From: CAZRQL01 sp964602415
GTDB lineage: Bacteria > Bacteroidota > Bacteroidia > Cytophagales > Flammeovirgaceae
Assembly (NCBI GenBank): GCA_964602415.1
Contig: CAZRQL010000052.1
Span: forward strand, 1 to 11,433
Direction: 5' to 3'
DNA: 11,433 nucleotides
The notes under the pieces are model-generated. The model saw only the letters and a list, made by a program, of their open reading frames with translations. It ran no database searches and was not told the DNA's origin. Of this stretch, positions 1 through 5,232 are shown piece after piece. How positions within the stretch are numbered: position 1 is the stretch's first letter; every line of letters begins with the position of its first letter. Position numbers and translations under genes: made by a program.

Positions 1-434
1 ATGACCTCTCTGCCGCTTTTATCGACAAAGCCCCATTTCCCGTCTTTTTTTACCCGAGCCAAGCCTTCACTGAAAGACCCTACCTCATCGTATAGGAGTT
101 CCCTTCCCATTTTATCGACAAAGCCCTGTTTCCTGTCTTTTTTTACCTCAGCCAAGCCTTCACTGAAAAACCATGCCTCATCGTACCGGCAAGGGATGAC
201 CTCTCTGCCGCTTTTATCGACAAAGCCCCATTTCCCGTCTTTTTTTACCTCAGCCAAGCCTTCCCTGAAAGGCCCTACCTCATCGTACCGACAAGGGATG
301 ACCTCTCTGCCGCTTTTATCGACAAAGCCCCATTTCCCGTCTTTTTTTACCTCAGCCAAGCCTTCCCTGAAAGGCCCTACCTCATCGTACCGACAAGGGA
401 TGACCTCTCTGCCGCTTTTATCGACAAAGCCCCA
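1..434. repeat. 102-bp tandem repeats encoding WG units
   Basis: Units begin at 1, about 103 (degenerate), 196, 298 and 400. Copies 196-297 and 298-399 are identical over all 102 bases by direct comparison. The degenerate unit is 93 bases (9-base deletion, in frame). The last unit (400 onward) diverges after about 40 bases where the repeat block meets the N-terminal domain. The repeats leave the opposite strand open as well, which creates a spurious plus-strand frame over 1-648. Confidence 0.93.
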
Positions 435-761
435 TTTACCGTATTTACTGCACGGTCTCAATTCGGGGCCGACAGCCAACTCAAAGGAGATATCCCCCTC
501 GAGTGCTATGCGGTCTTTGAGCACATCCCAAACGACTTGCTTTTTACCGGCCTGCTGTTCGCCGATGGCTCCGCTTAGGGCGGTCATATTTCCCTTGTCC
601 GATGCCTTGAGGCTGACGTGGAGGTTGCCTTCGCCGGTTAGCTCGTAAGTGATGAGGATTTTGTTGCCTTGCTGAGTGGCTGTTGCGTTTTGGATGGCTT
701 GCCCAAAGAGCTGGGGCGCAAAAAGCAAACAATTCAAAGTAAGTAGTAGTATGGGTCTCAT
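1..761 (-). CDS. Secreted WG-repeat protein, 5' part (gene runs off the left edge)
   Basis: The reading frame opens with ATG at 761 and stays open to position 1, giving 253 visible residues. Residues 1-20 form a signal peptide (hydrophobic LLLTLNCLLFAP core). Residues about 22-97 look like the small beta-sandwich domain often found at the N terminus of secreted Bacteroidota proteins (KILITYEL...VVWDV...ISFEL). From about residue 107 there are WG repeats of 34 residues, each built on GKWGFVDKSGREVIPCRYDE and then EGLAEVKKD. Five units are visible; the fourth is degenerate (KQ replaces KW, three residues missing). WG repeats are thought to form a beta-rich repeat scaffold, with no enzymatic role known. 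The C terminus is outside the window, so a type IX sorting domain cannot be judged. The gene starts about 30 bases after a strong minus-strand terminator hairpin. Family call is secure; function is unknown. Confidence 0.88.
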   Translation of the reverse strand, partial: MRPILLLTLNCLLFAPQLFGQAIQNATATQQGNKILITYELTGEGNLHVSLKASDKGNMTALSGAIGEQQAGKKQVVWDVLKDRIALEGDISFELAVGPELRPCSKYGKWGFVDKSGREVIPCRYDEVGPFREGLAEVKKDGKWGFVDKSGREVIPCRYDEVGPFREGLAEVKKDGKWGFVDKSGREVIPCRYDEAWFFSEGLAEVKKDRKQGFVDKMGRELLYDEVGSFSEGLARVKKDGKWGFVDKSGREV

Positions 762-1089
762 GGTTAATTTTTTTTATAAAACAAATAAAAAAACACCAAA
801 CCCTCAAGACGGCCTAAGGGTTTGGTGTTTGCCACAGTTGCATCTTGCTTTTTCAAACCCATGGGTTTGGTTTTTTTGGTGTTGGCACCAACAGCCACAA
901 CCCCCTTTTTATTTCTGCAAATACCTATGCGGTGGAATGCCCGGATGCAATAGCCTATTTTCAGCGATTGAAGCCACCAGTGCTATTCATGTAAAATAAA
1001 AAAGCAAATGCCAAAACACCACATTGATAAGGAACTTTTATTGGGCAATTGATTTTTGAATGATGCGAATCTCTTTACGAATACTTTGG
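762..1089. other. Gene-free stretch with several hairpins
   Basis: No convincing protein gene is present on either strand. The stretch holds the terminator hairpin at 791-830, a 16-base perfect palindrome CAAACCCATGGGTTTG at 854-869 followed on the plus strand by seven T, and a GGTG/CACC hairpin at 878-889. A possible long-range pairing joins TTGCATC at 838-844 and GATGCAA at 944-950. A weak terminator for the minus-strand lipoprotein gene may lie at about 993-1051 (GGCAATTG at 1044-1051 against CAAATGCC at 1005-1012, one mismatch, long loop, then a T-rich tract on the minus strand). A 32-codon minus-strand frame at 764-862 runs through the terminator stem and is probably not a gene. A structured RNA is possible but unproven. 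Confidence 0.5.
782..830 (-). terminator. Strong Rho-independent terminator-like hairpin before the WG gene
   Basis: A perfect 14-bp inverted repeat, AAACACCAAACCCT at 791-804 and its complement at 817-830, encloses a 12-base loop. Read on the minus strand the stem is followed by a T-rich tract down to 782. It sits only about 30 bases upstream of the WG start at 761, so it either ends an upstream minus-strand transcript or acts as a leader attenuator. A second palindrome at 854-869 shares the same arm sequence. Confidence 0.75.
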
Positions 1090-1626
1090 TTAGAACTCTT
1101 CTCTGATAAAATTTAGCTTTCCGCTGTAATCAAGCAAAACAGTATCCTTTGTAGAGCTAATCACGGTTTTGTATTCTATTTTGTAATTGGAATTTGTTAG
1201 AGAATTGATATTCATAACCCCATTCAAAAATTTTTGTTCTTTTTTTACGTTCGACTCAGGGTTTGTGGTAGTTATCAAAGTTTCTATGATGCAATTCATT
1301 TTGTTTTCATCAATACAGCGGCTGTACCTGTAAGAATTAGACAACAAAAAATTTGAGTTGCTTAATTCCAGAGATACATCGAAAACAGTTTTGGCATCAC
1401 CTAAAGGCTGATTGCTTGCAGTATCAAGGTAAAAATCTGATACAATCAACTGGTATTCATCAGGCTCACCTCCGCCTGTGTACTCTATCAAATAGGCATA
1501 TTTGACAGGATAGCTAATTTTGCCGATTTTTAAAGTGCCGGTCTGTTCAATCGGTTTGATTTCATTTTTCTTTGAACAAGAAAACACCAATGAGATGGCA
1601 AGGGCAATAAAAAGTATTTTTTTCAT
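1090..1626 (-). CDS. Small lipoprotein of unknown function
   Basis: This encodes 178 residues. The N terminus MKKILFIALAISLVFSC is a lipoprotein signal with the acceptor Cys at residue 17, so the product is expected to be membrane-anchored. The mature part is rich in beta-prone and polar segments, with two further cysteines in RYSRCIDENKMNC. No family was recognised. The start lies 5 bases after the stop of the upstream gene (stop at 1632), so the two are almost certainly co-transcribed and perhaps translationally coupled. Base composition is AT-rich like the two genes upstream and unlike porW and ribH. It could be an accessory or immunity-like partner of the upstream secreted proteins, but nothing in the sequence proves this. 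Confidence 0.82.
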   Translation of the reverse strand: MKKILFIALAISLVFSCSKKNEIKPIEQTGTLKIGKISYPVKYAYLIEYTGGGEPDEYQLIVSDFYLDTASNQPLGDAKTVFDVSLELSNSNFLLSNSYRYSRCIDENKMNCIIETLITTTNPESNVKKEQKFLNGVMNINSLTNSNYKIEYKTVISSTKDTVLLDYSGKLNFIREEF

Positions 1627-1631
1627 AAAAA

Positions 1632-3299
1632 TTAAAATTTGTACTCAACCAAAAAAGTCTGGTAAATATTTTGATAAATAGCAACAATTTCACTTTTTTT
1701 GGAGAAATGTACCGAAGACAAAGACATCCCCTCATAAATATTGGGAATAGTGTACGTTTTGAGTAATTTCTGTCCTTCAAAAATATCAAGCAAATAAAGC
1801 GAATTGGCCTTATCTCCAAACATACCATCGGGGTTATACCTCGATAAAGTACAAATACTTTGTTTGTCCAATTTGATGTCAATCGTGTAGTAATTGATGA
1901 CTTTGTCCATTGAAAGGATATAATCTATATCCGTTTTGTATTTGAATCTTTTCTCAATGGGATTTCTGGTGGGTAATTTCAACACGTCCATTGATGCCAA
2001 ACTCTCATCAAACACATAAAAAGTACCCGAATAACCATCGGATAAAATGATTTTATCATTATCCCGCTTCATAATATGTTGATTGAGTGCGTAGCCCAAT
2101 CGGTTGGCAATGGCAAATGAATCAAGGCTACCTATCTTGCGCACAAAATTAAGCTCACTGTCGTACACATGAAATAAAGGAGCATCTGCATAAAAGTTTT
2201 TGTCAAAGGGGTTTTGTCCCATTACCGTATCGGCGATTGAGCTTCCAATCACAGGGACACCTTTTTCAACAGCAAAAATATAGCTGTCTTTGCTTAGTAT
2301 AAATCTCGTATGATCAGCAGATAAAGCAGCATATTGACTATAAATTTCATCCAATACTTTGCAGTCTTTTATCAATGAGTCATTTAGGCTTGCGCGACAA
2401 ATACAAGGTAAATTTCTGATCGACAACAAATTACCGTTCATTTCCAAAGAAGGAAGACTTAAAGAAAAAAATACACTATCTTGTTCTACAACAAAAAGGT
2501 TGATTGAGTAATTAATCCCTGCATTTTTTTTTGCCCATTCGAGTTTCTCCTGATTTAATTTGATGTAAGACATTCTTAGAGCCGAATCAATTTCTATTTT
2601 CCTTAAAAAACTACCTGTATTTATTTGATAAACAGGGATATAGCTATTATTTGAAAAATCACCGATTAACAAAAGCGAACCGTTTTTTTCTGCCTTCTCA
2701 ATGACACCCAAAAAGTTGATACTGTCTTCAAAAATTTTTGTTTTGTTAAATGGTTTGAGTTGGGGTGCAGTGCTTGATACAGCCGCAATCTTTGGTTTGA
2801 TTTTTTTCTTTGGTTTGATTGCCTTCTCACTTTGAAAAAAATTATCAAAATTTTCTTTTCCCAAAAAGGCTTCATAAGAAATCAGTTCCCCTTTCGGGTT
2901 CAATTTGATGGCTATCGGGACATTGACTGTGCCAGTATTTAGATAAAAATATTCCAGTACGTTTTCAAAAAACAGTACTTTTGAAAAAATAAAACCACGT
3001 TTTTTTAGATAAGCGATTGATGAGTTAAATCGTGAATCGGTTATCCAAATATCGGGTGGAGTAAGCCCCTTTTCTACTAATTTATTTGATAGGAGATTGA
3101 TAATAGCTTCACATCTTGGACAAGATGCCGGATTTAAGATAATAGCATAATAGTAAGAGTCTTTATTGAGGCGGGATTTTACGGTTTTGGCGAAAAAAGC
3201 AGCACTGTCTTGATAGGGATAAAGTTTGAATAAACCTTGCGCCACAATAGGCTGATAGATAAGAAGTGTAAATAAAATAATGAAATTAAATTTAATCAT
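1632..3299 (-). CDS. Secreted protein with CPRC motif and propeller-like body
   Basis: This encodes 555 residues from the ATG at 3299. That start begins a clean signal peptide (MIKFNFIILFTLLIYQPIVA, cleavage before about Q21/G22). A longer frame opens at 3356, but those codons come from the terminator hairpin at 3324-3354, so it is rejected. Residues about 50-63 (YYAIILNPASCPRC) resemble the first strand and active-site turn of a thioredoxin fold, with Cys60 and Cys63 as the CxxC. Residues about 120-160 (VNVPIAIKLNPKG) fit the later cis-Pro and strand region. From about residue 195 to the end there are repeated beta motifs such as FHVYDSELNFVRKIG and FYVFDESLASMDVLKLP, suggesting a beta-propeller. 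No exact family was recognised. It is the middle gene of a three-gene cassette, 5 bases from the lipoprotein gene downstream. A periplasmic redox or chaperone role is inference. Confidence 0.8.
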   Translation of the reverse strand: MIKFNFIILFTLLIYQPIVAQGLFKLYPYQDSAAFFAKTVKSRLNKDSYYYAIILNPASCPRCEAIINLLSNKLVEKGLTPPDIWITDSRFNSSIAYLKKRGFIFSKVLFFENVLEYFYLNTGTVNVPIAIKLNPKGELISYEAFLGKENFDNFFQSEKAIKPKKKIKPKIAAVSSTAPQLKPFNKTKIFEDSINFLGVIEKAEKNGSLLLIGDFSNNSYIPVYQINTGSFLRKIEIDSALRMSYIKLNQEKLEWAKKNAGINYSINLFVVEQDSVFFSLSLPSLEMNGNLLSIRNLPCICRASLNDSLIKDCKVLDEIYSQYAALSADHTRFILSKDSYIFAVEKGVPVIGSSIADTVMGQNPFDKNFYADAPLFHVYDSELNFVRKIGSLDSFAIANRLGYALNQHIMKRDNDKIILSDGYSGTFYVFDESLASMDVLKLPTRNPIEKRFKYKTDIDYILSMDKVINYYTIDIKLDKQSICTLSRYNPDGMFGDKANSLYLLDIFEGQKLLKTYTIPNIYEGMSLSSVHFSKKSEIVAIYQNIYQTFLVEYKF

Positions 3300-3323
3300 A
3301 AAATAAAAGTTTGATGTATAATT

Positions 3324-3354
3324 AAAAAAAGCCCTTCGGAAAAATCCAAAGGGC
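3324..3354 (-). terminator. Rho-independent terminator between the first two cassette genes
   Basis: On the minus strand the stem GCCCTTTGGA, a TTTT loop and TCCGAAGGGC (10 bp, one G-U pair) are followed by seven T. It begins 8 bases after the stop of the 111-residue gene and ends about 25 bases before the start at 3299. It should limit read-through, so the small secreted protein would be made in excess over the downstream genes unless these have their own promoter. Confidence 0.85.
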
Positions 3355-3362
3355 AAATTTTC

Positions 3363-3698
3363 TTAATCGTTGCAATCTTCGCAGGCAGGATCAATGACAT
3401 CTGTAGTGCCGTCATGGAAATTAACATTCATCCCCGGAGAAGGAGCACCTTGGTACGAACCCGGGCCTTGATACAAAATTGACCCATTGACCGAGTAAAC
3501 CGTAAAGTTGCCCTCAAACCTATCGGGGGCAACCTCGATAATACCAGTGATGATGAAGCATGGGAGCGTACTTTGCTTCATACAGATGCCTCGGCGGCGT
3601 ACGCCACCTTTACCGAAAACTATGATATCGGCACTAACTGAGCCTATGCAGGCAAAAAACAGTGAAACAATAACAAAAGATTTCAAAAACTTTCTCAT
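3363..3698 (-). CDS. Small secreted four-cysteine protein, unknown function
   Basis: This encodes 111 residues. The N terminus MRKFLKSFVIVSLFFACIGS is a signal peptide with likely cleavage after VSA23. The lipobox match around Cys17 (LFFAC) is poor, so a soluble secreted product is favoured. The mature chain is about 88 residues with four cysteines: Cys39, Cys47, and Cys106/Cys109 in a C-terminal PACEDCND tail. The middle is Gly/Pro-rich (QGPGSYQGAPSPG). No family was recognised. The gene is the first of the cassette, is followed at once by its own terminator, and precedes a gene for a CPRC-containing secreted protein, so a disulfide relationship between the two is plausible but inferred. Confidence 0.78.
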   Translation of the reverse strand: MRKFLKSFVIVSLFFACIGSVSADIIVFGKGGVRRRGICMKQSTLPCFIITGIIEVAPDRFEGNFTVYSVNGSILYQGPGSYQGAPSPGMNVNFHDGTTDVIDPACEDCND

Positions 3699-3795
3699 AA
3701 TGATTTAATTATACTTTTTGCCTACTCTAACCTTTTCGGCTTTCGGGTATGAATTTTGTCTCATACAGACCATAGCGTGGCCACTTACTACACTG

Positions 3796-3837
3796 CAAAA
3801 ATCAAAAATCAAAAATCAAAAATCAAAAATCAAGAAT
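3796..3837. repeat. Heptanucleotide repeat (CAAAAAT, five perfect copies plus one variant)
   Basis: Five head-to-tail CAAAAAT units occupy 3796-3830, followed by the variant CAAGAAT at 3831-3837. On the minus strand each unit reads ATTTTTG and so contains a TTTG element like the Bacteroidota -33 box. The tract lies about 100 bases upstream of the start at 3698 and about 165 upstream of the start at 4000. Confidence 0.9.
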
Positions 3838-3939
3838 CTAATATTAATTTTTTGTTAAATTTTTACCTGTTTTTTCCTTAAATGTGAACAGAATGTTAAT
3901 TTGCGTGTATCAATTCATTTTTTACGCTCACCAGCTTTG

Positions 3940-3947
3940 TATATTTG
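3940..3947 (+). promoter_or_regulatory. Possible -7 box for the helical-protein gene
   Basis: TATATTTG matches the Bacteroidota TAnnTTTG -7 consensus and would give a leader of roughly 45 bases before the ATG at 4000. The expected TTTG at -33 is only loosely matched by a T-run at about 3918-3923, so this is tentative. Confidence 0.35.
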
Positions 3948-3999
3948 ACTCGTTATTTTTGAGATTTGGCTAATTTGCAAATGATGTAAAACTAATTTC

Positions 4000-4650
4000 A
4001 TGGAAGATTTAGAAAAAAACTCCGATGCACCAAAAGAAAAAGTCAGCCCTTTTCAAGCCCTGAAAAATCGGCTTAAAGAGCAAATGGAGTATTTGCAGTC
4101 TTTGGCACAAAAAACCCAAAGCGCGGCAGAGTCCGCACTCGAAAAAGCCAAAGAGTTCAAAGAACAAGCATTTGATAAAATTGAGAAAGCCAAAGAACAA
4201 ACCCTCGAATCGCTGGAAAATCTGGGCGACAAAATCCAATCCTCCGCAGAGCAACTCAAAGAAAAAGCCCAACAGACCAAAGAGCAGGCTGAAATTTATT
4301 TGCTTGAGTCAAGCCGCAAAGTCCATCAGTCCACCGCCGACTACCTGTCAAAGGTAAACCTGCCCAAAATCTATTTCGGTATCATAGAATCGCATGTTGA
4401 GTACGTGGCTCATAAAGTCGCGGAAAATGCCAAAGGTGCACTCAACGACAAAACCGACGAATGGCTCATCACCATCGTGGACTCGGTCTATGAATTTATG
4501 CCGTTGCCGGTTCGTTTGGTTTTTAAGCGCGAAAACTTCCGCGACCTTTGTTTGATGCAGAAAGCCCGCCTCTACAAGTTGGCGATGGAGTTCTACACCC
4601 CGCCGCCTCAACTCCAAGCCCCCGACAGCCCCCCTACACTGCCAGCATAG
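4000..4650 (+). CDS. Highly charged helical (LEA/apolipoprotein-like) protein
   Basis: This encodes 216 residues with no signal peptide and no clear membrane span, so it is predicted cytoplasmic. Residues about 20-110 are an unbroken run rich in Lys, Glu, Gln and Ala with repeating pieces such as EKAKEFKEQ, IEKAKEQ and LKEKAQQTKEQ. This is typical of long amphipathic helices, as in LEA group 3 or apolipoprotein-like proteins. Residues about 120-200 are more hydrophobic (WLITIVDSVYEFMPLPVRLVF) and may form a compact or membrane-associating domain. The tail is Pro-rich (TPPPQLQAPDSPPTLPA). No family was firmly recognised. The last 17 bases overlap the end of the convergent ribH gene. Possible roles are stress protection or surface binding, from composition only. 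Confidence 0.8.
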   Translation: MEDLEKNSDAPKEKVSPFQALKNRLKEQMEYLQSLAQKTQSAAESALEKAKEFKEQAFDKIEKAKEQTLESLENLGDKIQSSAEQLKEKAQQTKEQAEIYLLESSRKVHQSTADYLSKVNLPKIYFGIIESHVEYVAHKVAENAKGALNDKTDEWLITIVDSVYEFMPLPVRLVFKRENFRDLCLMQKARLYKLAMEFYTPPPQLQAPDSPPTLPA

Positions 4651-5167
4651 CCAGTACCGCGTCCGCCGCCTCTATGCCTTTGTTGCCGTATTTGCCTCCG
4701 GTGCGGTCTTGGGCTTGCTCCAGACTGTTGACGGTCAAAACCCCAAAAGCTACCGGTATGCTGTGCTCCAGCGACAAATCCATGCAGCCCTGAGCCACCG
4801 CCTGCGCAATAAAGTCAAAGTGCCGCGTTTCGCCTTGTATGATGCAGCCCAGCGCGATGACCGCATCGCAGCCCACTTGGCTCAATCTGTTGGCGGGGTA
4901 AGCGGGGTCAATGTGCCTTTGGCGGTGTTTGGCGGTGATGAGTTTTTTGCAGCCCAAAGGAAGCTCAAAAGCCCCGGGCACCTCCAACACAATGACATTG
5001 CATTTCAAAACCCCGGCTTCCATCAGCCGACCCAAGCAAGCGTTGAGTAAAGACCTTGTGATGTCAATATGGTAAGCCGAAACCGCTATACCTATAATCC
5101 TATGCGAATAATCAACTTGATGGGAAGCAGGCGAAGAAGAGCCTAAACTTTTTAGATGGGATGCCAT
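4634..5167 (-). CDS. ribH: 6,7-dimethyl-8-ribityllumazine synthase
   Basis: RibH condenses 5-amino-6-ribitylaminouracil with 3,4-dihydroxy-2-butanone 4-phosphate, the step before riboflavin synthase. The 177-residue product shows the family landmarks in order: VPGAFELPLGCKKL (about 63-76), ALGCIIQGETRHFDFI (about 105-120, with catalytic-type His116), and PVAFGVLTVNSLEQAQDR (about 138-155) followed by GNKGIEAA. About 15 extra residues (around 80-98, KHRQRHIDPAYPANRLSQ) lie where most homologues have a short turn before DAVIALG. The ATG at 5167 is preferred over a TTG at 5194, which lies inside the likely -7 box. It sits 65 bases downstream of porW on the same strand, with no terminator seen between them. 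No FMN riboswitch was recognised, and no other rib genes are in the window. Confidence 0.95.
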   Translation of the reverse strand: MASHLKSLGSSSPASHQVDYSHRIIGIAVSAYHIDITRSLLNACLGRLMEAGVLKCNVIVLEVPGAFELPLGCKKLITAKHRQRHIDPAYPANRLSQVGCDAVIALGCIIQGETRHFDFIAQAVAQGCMDLSLEHSIPVAFGVLTVNSLEQAQDRTGGKYGNKGIEAADAVLAMLAV

Positions 5168-5191
5168 AAAAAATCTTTTATCAACAGTTTG

Positions 5192-5223
5192 CAAACTAAG
5201 CCAATCTTGACAAGTAAGCCAAA
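5192..5223 (-). promoter_or_regulatory. Candidate promoter for ribH
   Basis: On the minus strand TTTG (5223-5220) is separated by 20 bases from TTAGTTTG (5199-5192), one base off the TAnnTTTG consensus. Transcription would start at about 5185, leaving a short leader before the ATG at 5167. This suggests ribH can be transcribed separately from porW. Confidence 0.4.
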
Positions 5224-5232
5224 TTAAAGAAT

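Larger units (their letters stand above)
3699..3999. other. Divergent intergenic region
   Basis: The 301 bases separate the minus-strand cassette from the plus-strand helical-protein gene, so promoters in both directions should lie here. Visible elements are a 6-bp hairpin GTATGA/TCATAC at 3747-3766, the heptanucleotide repeat at 3796-3837, and an AT-rich stretch with a TATATTTG box at 3940-3947 facing the plus-strand gene. No clear TAnnTTTG box was found for the minus-strand gene. No small ORF or RNA gene is supported. Confidence 0.6.

Noticed and set aside
196..399. CRISPR-like direct repeats
   Set aside because: The units are directly adjacent without spacers and encode WG repeats in frame.
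1..648. Long open frame on the plus strand across the WG repeats
   Set aside because: It is the antisense of the WG gene, kept open by the tandem repeats; the protein shows no signal peptide or domain, while the minus strand gives a clear signal peptide and WG units.
764..862. 32-codon minus-strand frame starting in the CCATGG palindrome
   Set aside because: It is encoded largely by the terminator stem and T-run, with no recognisable product; kept only as a possible leader peptide in the attenuator finding.
676..999. 107-codon plus-strand frame
   Set aside because: It begins inside the WG gene on the opposite strand and crosses two hairpins; the composition (many Trp, Cys and Phe) is not protein-like.
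3300..3356. Upstream start for the CPRC/propeller protein
   Set aside because: Those codons lie in the terminator hairpin at 3324-3354, and the internal ATG at 3299 begins a proper signal peptide.
5168..5194. TTG start for ribH
   Set aside because: It overlaps the likely -7 box and adds residues not typical of RibH; the ATG at 5167 is better placed.
5168..5232. FMN riboswitch upstream of ribH
   Set aside because: The porW-ribH gap is only 65 bases and shows none of the conserved FMN-element arms.
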